The position numbers and the translations under genes are program-made. A DNA stretch of 31,657 nt. Source: a virus. The first letter of the stretch is position 1, and every line of letters begins with the position of its first letter. A model generated the notes under the pieces. It was given only the letters and a program-made list of their open reading frames with translations. It did no database searches and was not told where the DNA came from. Of this stretch, positions 1 to 8,039 are shown in pieces. The stretch lies in IMG/VR virus record IMGVR_UViG_3300022907_000061, positions 1-31,657 of that record; one strand, 5' to 3'.

Positions 1-1
1 C

Positions 2-394
2 AAACTTTTGCCACGGGATTTAACACTTAATATGGACACTAACAAGCCTGATATGACAACAAGTATAAGTCCGCTATTTAAAACTATTAATCAAATAAGT
101 AATATAACAAAATTTAACACAGACGAGTTTAGCACATGGCGTAGTGCTTTTAGAGAATGTGTAAAACTTAGTTCACGAGCAATAGACGGACAATTAGACG
201 AAGAAACCGAGTTTAGATTAAATGCTTGGTGTAGTAGAGGAAAAGACAAACAGTTTGGAGATGCTGCGATTAACGGTGCTAATCACGGCAAAAAATATGG
301 CGAATACGCTGCTAACAATCAAGAAAAACTTTACAAAATTAATGATTACAAATGGCTACGCAATCAATTTGATAAGTTCAAAAACAGTTTGTAA
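2..394 (+). CDS. 3' end of unknown conserved phage protein (left-truncated)
   Basis: The reading frame is open to the left edge, so this is the C-terminal part of a longer protein. An internal TTG (8) and ATG (32) could be starts, but nothing requires them. The visible part has a compact domain with the landmarks FSTWRSAFRECVKL, DEETEFRLNAWC, an FGDAAINGANHGKKYG segment, and a closing INDYKWLRNQF. From memory, marine T4-like phage proteins carry similar C-terminal domains, but I cannot name a function. It converges on the Nudix gene and overlaps its 3' end by 39 bases, which is a normal tail-to-tail arrangement in a compact phage genome. Confidence 0.6.
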   Translation, partial: KLLPRDLTLNMDTNKPDMTTSISPLFKTINQISNITKFNTDEFSTWRSAFRECVKLSSRAIDGQLDEETEFRLNAWCSRGKDKQFGDAAINGANHGKKYGEYAANNQEKLYKINDYKWLRNQFDKFKNSL

Positions 395-790
395 TTTTTG
401 TTGATTTGTTTTACTCTTTAAAGTATTATTCAAACCTTGGTGTAATGGCTTAGGCCATTTTCCAAAACTTACCCAAGCGTAGCCGTCGTGTTCATTGTTT
501 AATTGGGGTATAAATTCTTCATTTACAACACAAAGATATGTATGAAATTTAAAATGTTCATCATTACTAATAAATGTTTCTAACGGAATTGCCTTTTTTA
601 CATCAGGCATAAATCCAATTTCTTCTTCAATTTCTCTTTGTAAGCCTTTCCAAGGAGTTTCTAAATCTTCATTTGTTCCGCCAACTAATCCCCATACATT
701 ATTTTGTCGACTTTTACATCTATGTAAAAGTAAAAATCTACTAGACTTTAAAGTATAAAAAAGTGCGCCACTACAAACTATGTTCTTCAT
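356..790 (-). CDS. Nudix hydrolase (MutT-like)
   Basis: This 144-residue protein carries a complete Nudix box, GX5EX7REUXEEXGU, at residues 38-60: G38, E44, R52-E53, E56-E57, G59. The Glu residues bind the Mg2+ that cleaves nucleoside-diphosphate-linked substrates. The length is that of a single-domain Nudix enzyme. The substrate cannot be read from the sequence; oxidised or non-canonical NTPs, or sugar nucleotides given the glycan genes further on, are possible. It is the last gene of a minus-strand run gp14-gp15-nudix. It starts 8 bases after the gp15 stop with no clear Shine-Dalgarno, so it is probably read from the gp14-gp15 transcript. Confidence 0.9.
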   Translation of the reverse strand: MKNIVCSGALFYTLKSSRFLLLHRCKSRQNNVWGLVGGTNEDLETPWKGLQREIEEEIGFMPDVKKAIPLETFISNDEHFKFHTYLCVVNEEFIPQLNNEHDGYAWVSFGKWPKPLHQGLNNTLKSKTNQQKLQTVFELIKLIA

Positions 791-798
791 ATATATAG

Positions 799-2289
799 TT
801 ATGGATCAAGTAGTACTAGCCATGTTCCATGTGAATATTCACCTTCGTATGCTTGAATCCACTCTTCGCCAGTCCATGTATAAATTACACCTGTTGCTAA
901 GTTCTTTTGATTAACACCGTTAGTGCTATCTGTTGAATCAATTACTGTGTGCCATCTAGCACCATCCCATTCTATTACATCATTAGCGTTTGCTACAAAG
1001 TCAGTGCCGTCGTTATTTTTCCAAGCGTCAGGCCCGTCATAAACATAGTTGTACGGTGTATCTCCTACATTTCCTCCTACATTTTCACTATTGTTTATAG
1101 GATCTAATACTAAAATTCTAAAACCTGCTACTTTATCTTCGGTAGGATTGTATTTTTGTGGTTCTACAATTTTGTCAAAACTAGTGTAAGAATTAGCATT
1201 TCTTGCTGGTCCTGAAATAACATCTCCAGTTGGTAATGTATCACTATCCCAAGAAATAGTAAGTTTTGTTTCATCTAATGGATTTATAGTTATATAACCT
1301 ACAATGTAAGATCCTGTTACAGTTTGTAATCTAATTTGACTTAATCCAGCAGTGTATGTACCTGGATAAGTTTCTATAACATTACGCCAGTTTACTTTTC
1401 CTACTACAGATCTGTCTACTAATTGTGCTGTAGTGCCAATAACATACAATCCATAATTTTTAAATGTTGCTGCTATTGTACCTCGTGTATCTAAGTTAGC
1501 AGTGATATCTGTTTTAGTAGCAGGATCACTGTTGATGCTTGTTGTTTTAGTAAGTGGGATAGGTGTTTCAGCATACGCTTCTAATGTAGGCATAGATTGT
1601 CCTAAATCAACAGTGCCTTTTGTTTCGTCAAAAATGTTTGCTACAATTTGTGTAATTACGCCAAGTTTTTTAACTTTAGTTGGTGGTGATATAAATATTG
1701 GAGTGCTAAAGGAAAGTGTGCCTACGTCTATTTCGCTATCTACTCCAATAGGCTGTGTTCTATTACTAAACATAATTTGTTCTAAATATACAGTAGTCAA
1801 ACTAGTCCAATCAATATAATTATCAGTAGTTTGTATTTCCAAACTAGGATTAAACATCATTAATATTTGCTCCATAATTTGTAATTTTTGATCCGTATTA
1901 CTACTCCATATATCAAGGTTTACTCTAAGCAAATACGGAGTTGGCATTAATCTTTCTACAGTATAATTTTTACCTTGTGTGTTTAAATATTCTTCTCCGG
2001 CTTCGTTATATGCTCGTTCTCTTATGTTTACCTTTTCTACATAACTAGCATCAGCAAGACGTTCTCTATCAAGTTCTAGTCCTGTTATATAAACTGCCAT
2101 TCTTGGCACACTAGGAAGTTTGTTTTCGCTATTATCTTTAATTATGTTAGCAACTTGCCTTGTTAAATCTCCGTAAGCTACTGGAATAGATTTTTCGGTA
2201 CCGCTGCCATCTTTGTATTTGAACCCACTAATTAATCTAATTATTTGTGTTAAATATCTTTTAACTTGTCCGTCATAAAAATGTTGCAT
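799..2289 (-). CDS. gp15: Tail sheath stabiliser / tail completion protein gp15
   Basis: The N-terminal 230 residues match the gp15 family of T4-like marine phages: FYDGQVKRYLTQIIRLISGF at the start, SVPRMAVYITGLELDRERL near residue 80, then the YTVERLMPTPYLLRV, DIWSSNTDQKLQIMEQIL and SLEIQTTDNYIDWTSL blocks. In T4, gp15 caps the contracted or extended sheath and joins the tail to the neck. At 496 residues it is much longer than T4 gp15 (about 270). The extra C-terminal half has beta-rich segments ending in two aromatic modules (VIEWDGARWHTVID and VIYTWTGEEWIQAY) also found in gp14 and gp18 here. Its start codon overlaps the gp14 stop (TAATG on the minus strand), so translation is likely coupled. 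Confidence 0.87.
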   Translation of the reverse strand: MQHFYDGQVKRYLTQIIRLISGFKYKDGSGTEKSIPVAYGDLTRQVANIIKDNSENKLPSVPRMAVYITGLELDRERLADASYVEKVNIRERAYNEAGEEYLNTQGKNYTVERLMPTPYLLRVNLDIWSSNTDQKLQIMEQILMMFNPSLEIQTTDNYIDWTSLTTVYLEQIMFSNRTQPIGVDSEIDVGTLSFSTPIFISPPTKVKKLGVITQIVANIFDETKGTVDLGQSMPTLEAYAETPIPLTKTTSINSDPATKTDITANLDTRGTIAATFKNYGLYVIGTTAQLVDRSVVGKVNWRNVIETYPGTYTAGLSQIRLQTVTGSYIVGYITINPLDETKLTISWDSDTLPTGDVISGPARNANSYTSFDKIVEPQKYNPTEDKVAGFRILVLDPINNSENVGGNVGDTPYNYVYDGPDAWKNNDGTDFVANANDVIEWDGARWHTVIDSTDSTNGVNQKNLATGVIYTWTGEEWIQAYEGEYSHGTWLVLLDP

Positions 2290-3446
2290 TAATTATCTGC
2301 CTTTGCTCGTAATGCTTTTGACAAACTTTGTCTTTCAATAACTTGTTCGCCGCCGATACTTGATGTAGTAGTATTATTAATAAAGGAAGTTTTTTGTGTT
2401 GAACGTGTATTTGTATTTGTAAGAGTCATTCGTACACCATCTTCAACTTTCAGCCAGCGTGAACCATCATACCTAAACAATCTATTAGGCATCATATCAG
2501 TTCGTAAAAAATAATCACCGTTAACATTTACACTTGGAAATGTTATGCCACTACCAAACGATTCGCCATTTGGAGCAATATTATCACCTAGTAAATATCC
2601 TTGATATCCTTCTCGAGTAGGAGTTTGAGAAATACGATCTACTAATAATCCTTGTTGCGAAGCATCAAGTGTTGTAATATCTGTTGTTACTAATTCCGGA
2701 GTGCCAGCGGCATCTACTTGTAACGTATAAAGATTTGAAGTATCATAACCTGACTTAGCAGCATCAGCTTCTGCTTTGGCAACTATAGCATTATTGATAT
2801 TCATTTCAGTTTCAAATGTACTTAATACATCACGTAATGTATTATCAGCATCATCTCCTGCTGGTAAATCTAATATGTCACTAAATTCTTGTCCGTCGTA
2901 TATTTGTTTTAATTTTACACGATATAAGTGTGGATACCAAGTTTGTGAAAACCCTTCTGCTGCTCTATTAACATCTTCTACTACATAAAAACGTTTTAAT
3001 GCTACACTGTAATCATTTAGCGCATATTCGTCTAATAAATGAGGAAACTCTATAACATCGCCACTTAATATTTTTCTACCTAATGTTTTAACACTACTAT
3101 TAATATGTATAGTCATAAACAAAGTATCGTTTTGTAAAAATAATCCAAACTGGCTTAAATTAAAATCTGTATCACTTACATTGTATATAGCACGTAATGT
3201 GTAAATATCAGGGTCATATTTTCTATCTCTGTTTTCTAAGAACACTAAATCTTGGATATTAGTTTCAGCAACAGCATCATATTGCGGTTGATCTGGAGTA
3301 GCATCAGATTCGTTAGGATTTTTTGGACCAAGGTATTTGTGTATGTTAATATCAGTGCCGCCAATACTGAATTGTTCATAGATAACTTTATCTAAAAATT
3401 CATAATCGGCTGTTTTGTTTGGTCTATATAATGATAAGCGTGGCAT
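2289..3446 (-). CDS. gp14: Neck protein gp14
   Basis: This protein resembles gp14 of marine T4-like phages: it begins MPRLSLYRPNKTADYEFLD, followed by FSIGGTDINIHKYLGPKNPN, a LENRDRKYDPDIY block, and RFYVVEDVNRAAEGFSQTWY near residue 160. In T4, gp13 and gp14 form the neck that joins the filled head to the tail. An ATG lies 15 bases upstream (3461), but I prefer 3446 because the family begins with MPRLSLY and because a CTAAATAT late promoter ends 4 bases before it. The protein (385 residues) is longer than T4 gp14 (about 256). The C-terminal part contains an added module, NGDYFLRTDMMPNRLFRYDG followed by SRW. It is divergent from gp13, although the two products work together. Confidence 0.87.
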   Translation of the reverse strand: MPRLSLYRPNKTADYEFLDKVIYEQFSIGGTDINIHKYLGPKNPNESDATPDQPQYDAVAETNIQDLVFLENRDRKYDPDIYTLRAIYNVSDTDFNLSQFGLFLQNDTLFMTIHINSSVKTLGRKILSGDVIEFPHLLDEYALNDYSVALKRFYVVEDVNRAAEGFSQTWYPHLYRVKLKQIYDGQEFSDILDLPAGDDADNTLRDVLSTFETEMNINNAIVAKAEADAAKSGYDTSNLYTLQVDAAGTPELVTTDITTLDASQQGLLVDRISQTPTREGYQGYLLGDNIAPNGESFGSGITFPSVNVNGDYFLRTDMMPNRLFRYDGSRWLKVEDGVRMTLTNTNTRSTQKTSFINNTTTSSIGGEQVIERQSLSKALRAKADN

Positions 3447-3450
3447 ACGT

Positions 3451-3458
3451 ATATTTAG
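3451..3458 (-). promoter_or_regulatory. T4-type late promoter for gp14-gp15-nudix
   Basis: Read on the minus strand this is CTAAATAT, followed by ACGT and then the gp14 ATG at 3446. With T4 late-promoter spacing (+1 about six bases after the last A of the TAAATA core) the transcript would begin on the A of that ATG. It lies one base from the oppositely directed gp13 late promoter. Confidence 0.55.
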
Positions 3459-3459
3459 C

Positions 3460-3467
3460 ATAAATAC
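3460..3467 (+). promoter_or_regulatory. T4-type late promoter for gp13
   Basis: ATAAATAC, a close match to the T4 late consensus TATAAATA, sits 15 bases upstream of the gp13 start. The expected +1 is near 3472, giving a leader of about 11 bases that begins with the Shine-Dalgarno GGAG (3472-3475). Confidence 0.65.
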
Positions 3468-3482
3468 TATTGGAGATTAATA

Positions 3483-4241
3483 ATGGCAGATCTAGTAACA
3501 CAAAAACAAGAAATATTTGATTATGTAAACGCTTTCCTTGGAGGCGGCATGGTTGATGTAGAGTTAGATCCTATACATTATGAAAGTGCTTTAACAAAAG
3601 CTCTATCAAAGTATAGACAACGAACAGAGCATAGTGTAGAAGAAAGTTTTGTATCGCTAGAACTCGAAGAAGATAGAAACAGTTATACGTTACCGCACGA
3701 AATTGAAGAAGTAAGACAAATTTATAGACGTAGTGTTGGCTCACGTACTGGCGGTGGCGATGGCGGAAGTTTGTTTGAACCTTTTAATTTGGCATACACA
3801 AATACATATTTGTTAGCAGCCAGTGGTGTTGGTGGTTTAGCTTCTTACGAATTATTTGCGCAAAGACAAGAATTAGTTGGACGTATGTTTGGTAGCTATA
3901 TAGAATTTACTTGGAATAGTTCAACAAAATTATTAACAATTTTACAACGTCCTAGAGCACAAGAAGAAGTGCTATTATGGTGTTACAATTATCGTCCAGA
4001 TAACCAATTATTAGCTGATTACAAAGCAAAACAATGGATAAAAGATTATACACTTGCTGGATGTAAATACATGCTAGGCGAAGCTCGTGAAAAGTTTGCC
4101 ACTATAGCAGGCCCTCAAGGCGGAACTAGTCTAAACGGAGCAAGTCTCAAAGCTGAAGCACAAGCTGAGATGGAAAAATTAGATGCCGAAGTAGCACTTT
4201 CTTTAGCTGGCGGAACTGGCTATGGATTTGTTATAGGTTAA
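3483..4241 (+). CDS. gp13: Neck protein gp13
   Basis: This 252-residue protein resembles the gp13 family of marine T4-like phages. It has an N-terminal helical segment (IFDYVNAFLGGGMVDVELDP), then YESALTKALSKYRQRTEHS, the SYTLPHEIEEVRQIYRR block near residue 80, and a WCYNYRPDNQLLADYKAKQW segment. gp13 forms the neck with gp14 and seals the packaged head for tail attachment. A GGAG sequence 7 bases before the ATG and a late promoter at 3460 support the start. The end converges with the DUF3310-like gene so tightly that the two stop codons share bases at 4238-4241. Confidence 0.87.
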   Translation: MADLVTQKQEIFDYVNAFLGGGMVDVELDPIHYESALTKALSKYRQRTEHSVEESFVSLELEEDRNSYTLPHEIEEVRQIYRRSVGSRTGGGDGGSLFEPFNLAYTNTYLLAASGVGGLASYELFAQRQELVGRMFGSYIEFTWNSSTKLLTILQRPRAQEEVLLWCYNYRPDNQLLADYKAKQWIKDYTLAGCKYMLGEAREKFATIAGPQGGTSLNGASLKAEAQAEMEKLDAEVALSLAGGTGYGFVIG

Positions 4242-4513
4242 AGATCGTTGTCATGTATGTACAACTGAATTAAAGCATAGTGAAGAACTTTCATTAAATC
4301 TTTCCTATGATCATCCTTAGTGCCTTTTTTGCCATATCGATTAGAATACTTGTCTACATTGCCCATACAAAATCCGGTACCGTGACCACGCTCTATGATT
4401 ACTTCGGTTGATTGAAATTTATTTTGCGAATAATGACCTTTGTATGTAGAATCAATATATTCTTTGAATTCTGCTATAAGATTATCTTCGTTAAACTTAT
4501 AATCAATTGCCAT
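4238..4513 (-). CDS. DUF3310-like small protein
   Basis: This 91-residue protein ends with a GFCMGNVDKYSNRYGKKG segment followed by a DLMKVLHYALIQLYIHD helix. That resembles the DUF3310 pattern of phage proteins (G-N-hydrophobic-K-Y-x-x-R-Y-G-x-K followed by DLxKxxxY), sometimes loosely called nucleotide kinase-like. No Walker motif is present, so I do not assign an enzyme activity. It lies alone on the minus strand inside the late structural block. It has its own sigma70-like promoter (4547-4575) and a GGAG about 10 bases before the start, which suggests early expression. Confidence 0.7.
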   Translation of the reverse strand: MAIDYKFNEDNLIAEFKEYIDSTYKGHYSQNKFQSTEVIIERGHGTGFCMGNVDKYSNRYGKKGTKDDHRKDLMKVLHYALIQLYIHDNDL

Positions 4514-4546
4514 TTTTGCGCTACTCCGTAAATATTAATTTATACT

Positions 4547-4575
4547 ACTATAGCGTAAATTTGTTTATTTGTCAA
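4547..4575 (-). promoter_or_regulatory. Sigma70-like (early) promoter for the DUF3310-like gene
   Basis: Read on the minus strand: TTGACA (4575-4570), exactly 17 bases, then TATAGT (4552-4547). This is a near-consensus host-type promoter reading toward the start at 4513, and it lacks the late-type core. Confidence 0.6.
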
Positions 4576-4627
4576 CCATTAAATACATAGTTAACTGCTA
4601 TTTTGACGGTATTTTGCCCTATTTTCA

Positions 4628-4635
4628 CTAAATAC
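4628..4635 (+). promoter_or_regulatory. T4-type late promoter for gp18
   Basis: CTAAATAC lies 37 bases upstream of the tail sheath ATG, giving a leader of about 33 bases that carries GAGGAG (4659-4664) 8 bases before the start. A second weaker TTAAATAC is at 4579-4586. Three TATTTT repeats spaced 11 and 10 bases apart (4599, 4610, 4620) lead into the promoter. Confidence 0.6.
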
Positions 4636-4672
4636 AAATAGCAACAAGATAACCCAATGAGGAGAAATTAAA

Positions 4673-7600
4673 ATGGCATTGACATCACCAGGTGTACAGG
4701 TTAGCGTAATTGACGAGAGTTTTTATACTCCGGCTGAACCGGGTACAACACCACTAATTTTTGTAGCTACAAAACAAGATAAAGCAAATCCAGGTGGCAC
4801 AGGAATAGCACCTGGTACTACTAAAGCAAACGCAGGTAAAGTGTATTTAATGAGTTCACAAAGAGAACTTGCTGAAACATTTGGCGATCCGCTTTTTTAT
4901 ACAGATGCTAGTAGTAATCCTATCCATGGCGGCGAGCAAAACGAATATGGTTTACAAGCTGCTTATTCATATTTAGGCGTAGCTAACAGAGCATATGTTG
5001 TAAGACCAGATGTAGATTTAGGTGCCTTGACAGGCAGTGCTACAGAAGTGACTGGCGATCCTGCTAATGGAGCATGGTGGTTTGATACTGACGACACAAA
5101 ATATGGAATTTTTGAATGGAATGGCGAAGCAGCTAGTTCAACTAATGGTCAAACTTTTACAAACAAAGTTCCTTTAACAATTACTGATACAACTAAAGTT
5201 GTAGATTACTCAGGGGCAGATTACACGCCAAAAACTAGTGTAGGCGCTGTTGGAGATTATGCTATTGTTGCTGTAACAAACATTAATCGTTTGTGGTATA
5301 AAAACTCCGGCGGAACATGGGTAGAAGTTGGTTCTACAAATTGGATTGGTTCATGGCCATTTGCTGTAGGAAACACAGCAAATGCTGTAGGAAACACTGG
5401 TACTATTGTGTTTACTATCAATGGTGCTGCTACAACTGTTACTACAACAGGAACAACAATTAACCAAATCGTAAGTGATATTAACGCTGACGCAGGCGCA
5501 ACATCAGCAGGTATTAGCGCAAGTGCAGCCGGCGGTGTACTTAACTTGTTCTATGACGGAACAGGTGGATTTGCCGCAGTAACAATGTCAACAACAAATG
5601 ATGTTTTAACAGACGCAGGTATAACATCAGCAACATATCAAAGACCAACACTAGCAATTGATCCACATACAAATGTGCCAGCTTGGAAAACTAGAGATGC
5701 TGGTCCAAGACCAACAGGAAGTGTTTGGATTAAAACAACTAATCCAAATCTTGGTGCTTCTTATAGTGTAAAACAATGGAGTTCAACTTCAAGTTCTTGG
5801 TCAACAAGTTCAGCACCACTGTACGACAGCAATCACGCAGCATTAGCAGCAATTGATAGCACAGGCGGCGGAATGAATATACCAGCAGGAGCTGTCTATG
5901 TAAGAACTAATGTAGCTGAAGCAACTGTACCAGTAGCAAGTTCTCAACTTTATGTTAGACAATCAGCTGGCGCAACTACTGTTACAAGTGCTGCTATTAC
6001 AGCAAGCACTTACACAGCAGCAGCTCATACATTTACATTAAGCGAGTCAACTGTAGGAAGTTCAGCAATGAGTTCGCCAGTTACAGTATCATTTACTGCT
6101 ACAGCAGCAGTATCAGATGCTGATTTAATAGCCGGACAAATTAACGCCGCAGGACTTACAAATGTAAGTGCTACTGTAAACAGTAAAAATCAACTTGTTA
6201 TTTCACACAGCAAAGGTGGAGAAATTAGAATTGTTGATGGTACAAATACACCAATGAATAGTATATTTACAGCATTTGATGCTACTATTCCAACAAGCAC
6301 TTCTAATTTGTATTATGTACCTGGTACTTCAAGTGCTACTAATCCAAAACAATTTATGGCAAGTAACTGGAATGTATTAACATATACAGCAAAAGCAACT
6401 GCTCCGACAGCAACTCCTGAAACAGGTGCGCTATGGTATAGCAGTGTTGTAGACGAAGTTGATTTAATGATTCATAACGGAACTACATGGGTTGGTTATC
6501 ATAACTATGATCATAACGGCGACGGAAACGTTGGCGGTTCGAGTGCTCTTGATCCAGCAGGACCAATTGTATCAGCTAGTGCTCCAACTGTACAAAGTGA
6601 TAATACAGCATTAGTCGAAGGTGATGTATGGATTAGCACAGCAGATTTAGAAAACTATCCAAAAGTGTACAAATGGAACAGCGATACTTCAAAGTGGGTA
6701 TTGTTAGATACATCAGATCAAACAACTGAAGCAGGTGTATTATTTGCTGATGCTCGTTATAACACAGCAGGTGCTAATAGTGGCACAGCAGGTGCTATTA
6801 CTGACTTGTTGATTGCTGACTTCTTAGATCCAGATGCTCCAGATCCAGCATTATATCCAAAAGGCATGATTTTATGGAACACACGTAGAAGCGGATTTAA
6901 TGTTAAGCGTTATGTGCGTGATGCTATAGATATTGATTCTACAAACCCTAGAATGTCTGATGCTTCGATGAGCGGATATTATGCTAATCGTTGGGTTACT
7001 GAATCACCTAACAACGCAGACGGTTCAGGTAGCTTTGGACGTAAAGCACAACGTAAAGTTATTGTAAAAGCTCTACAAAGCGAAATGAACAGCAACCAAG
7101 ATATTAGAGATGACGAATCACGTATCTTTAACTTAATTGCTACACCAGGTTATCCAGAACTAATTGGTGAAATGGTAACACTTAACTCAGCTAGAGGACT
7201 AACAGCATTTGTTGTTGGAGACTCTCCAATGAGACTTAGCTCTAGTACAACTGATTTACAAAACTGGTCAACTAACGTTGCTCTCGCACCAGAGGACAAT
7301 GATGACGGTCTTGTAACAAGTGATGAATATTTAGGTGTATATTATCCAAGTGGATTTACAAGCGATAACGCAGGTAACAATGTAATTGTTCCAGCATCGC
7401 ATATGGCACTACGCACTATAGCATTAAATGACCAAGTTGCTTATCCATGGTTTGCTCCAGCAGGAACAAGACGCGGCGGAGTAACAAATGCTACTGCTAC
7501 AGGATATATTGATAGCGAAGGCGAATTTGTAAGTGTAGCGTTGAACGAAGGACAGCGTGATACATTATACTCAAATAACGTTAACCCTATTACATTCCTA

Positions 7601-7978
7601 AACGGAGCAGGATTAGTTGTATTTGGGCAAAAAACAAGAGCAGCTAATGCTAGTGCGCTAGACAGAGTAAATGTCGCAAGACTTACAGTTTACTTACGTA
7701 GTCAACTTAAGAAACTTGCTAAACCATATATCTTTGAACCAAATGATAAAATCACACGTGATGAAATCAAACAGCAGGTTGAAAGTTTAATGGTAGAGCT
7801 TGTAGGACTAAGAGCAATTTTTGACTACTTAGTTGTATGTGACGAAACAAATAATACTCCTGCTAGAATTGATAGAAACGAGTTATATGTAGATATTGCT
7901 ATAGAACCAGTAAAAGCAGTAGAATTTATTTACATTCCGCTACGTCTTAAAAACACAGGAGAAATAGCAGGTCTTTAA
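4673..7978 (+). CDS. gp18: Contractile tail sheath protein gp18 (enlarged)
   Basis: The N-terminal 115 residues (MALTSPGVQVSVIDESFY, TPLIFVATKQDKA, a NEYGLQAAYSYLGVANRAYV block) and the C-terminal 330 residues (TPGYPELIGEMVTLNSARGL, GFTSDNAGNNVIVPASHMAL, ITFLNGAGLVVFGQKTRA, and a final VEFIYIPLRLKNTGEIAGL) are those of T4-like sheath subunits. The sheath contracts to drive the tube through the host envelope. At 1101 residues it is far longer than T4 gp18 (659). The excess lies between about residues 120 and 680: low-complexity Ser/Thr/Ala-rich beta segments plus at least five aromatic modules (near residues 133, 194, 349, 585 and 650) ending in patterns such as KVYKWNSDTSKWVLLD. These are probably surface-exposed decoration domains. 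Confidence 0.93.
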   Translation: MALTSPGVQVSVIDESFYTPAEPGTTPLIFVATKQDKANPGGTGIAPGTTKANAGKVYLMSSQRELAETFGDPLFYTDASSNPIHGGEQNEYGLQAAYSYLGVANRAYVVRPDVDLGALTGSATEVTGDPANGAWWFDTDDTKYGIFEWNGEAASSTNGQTFTNKVPLTITDTTKVVDYSGADYTPKTSVGAVGDYAIVAVTNINRLWYKNSGGTWVEVGSTNWIGSWPFAVGNTANAVGNTGTIVFTINGAATTVTTTGTTINQIVSDINADAGATSAGISASAAGGVLNLFYDGTGGFAAVTMSTTNDVLTDAGITSATYQRPTLAIDPHTNVPAWKTRDAGPRPTGSVWIKTTNPNLGASYSVKQWSSTSSSWSTSSAPLYDSNHAALAAIDSTGGGMNIPAGAVYVRTNVAEATVPVASSQLYVRQSAGATTVTSAAITASTYTAAAHTFTLSESTVGSSAMSSPVTVSFTATAAVSDADLIAGQINAAGLTNVSATVNSKNQLVISHSKGGEIRIVDGTNTPMNSIFTAFDATIPTSTSNLYYVPGTSSATNPKQFMASNWNVLTYTAKATAPTATPETGALWYSSVVDEVDLMIHNGTTWVGYHNYDHNGDGNVGGSSALDPAGPIVSASAPTVQSDNTALVEGDVWISTADLENYPKVYKWNSDTSKWVLLDTSDQTTEAGVLFADARYNTAGANSGTAGAITDLLIADFLDPDAPDPALYPKGMILWNTRRSGFNVKRYVRDAIDIDSTNPRMSDASMSGYYANRWVTESPNNADGSGSFGRKAQRKVIVKALQSEMNSNQDIRDDESRIFNLIATPGYPELIGEMVTLNSARGLTAFVVGDSPMRLSSSTTDLQNWSTNVALAPEDNDDGLVTSDEYLGVYYPSGFTSDNAGNNVIVPASHMALRTIALNDQVAYPWFAPAGTRRGGVTNATATGYIDSEGEFVSVALNEGQRDTLYSNNVNPITFLNGAGLVVFGQKTRAANASALDRVNVARLTVYLRSQLKKLAKPYIFEPNDKITRDEIKQQVESLMVELVGLRAIFDYLVVCDETNNTPARIDRNELYVDIAIEPVKAVEFIYIPLRLKNTGEIAGL

Positions 7979-7985
7979 AAATAGT

Positions 7986-8005
7986 GGGGCAGCGCAAGTT
8001 GCCCC
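7986..8005 (+). terminator. GCAA-tetraloop hairpin after gp18
   Basis: GGGGCAGC (7986-7993), loop GCAA, GTTGCCCC (7998-8005): an 8-bp stem with one G-T pair and a GNRA loop, just after the gp18 stop. No T-run follows, so it may be a weak terminator, a processing site or an mRNA 3'-end stabiliser. Confidence 0.5.
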
Positions 8006-8012
8006 TATTATG

Positions 8013-8020
8013 ATAAATAC
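8013..8020 (+). promoter_or_regulatory. T4-type late promoter for gp19
   Basis: ATAAATAC sits 20 bases before the gp19 ATG. The short leader carries AGGAG (8029-8033), 6 bases from the start codon. Confidence 0.65.
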
Positions 8021-8039
8021 TTGTGAATAGGAGTAATAA

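Noticed and set aside
1502-1819. Plus-strand open frame opposite gp15
   Set aside because: It lies entirely within the conserved gp15 gene on the other strand and has no ribosome site or motif.
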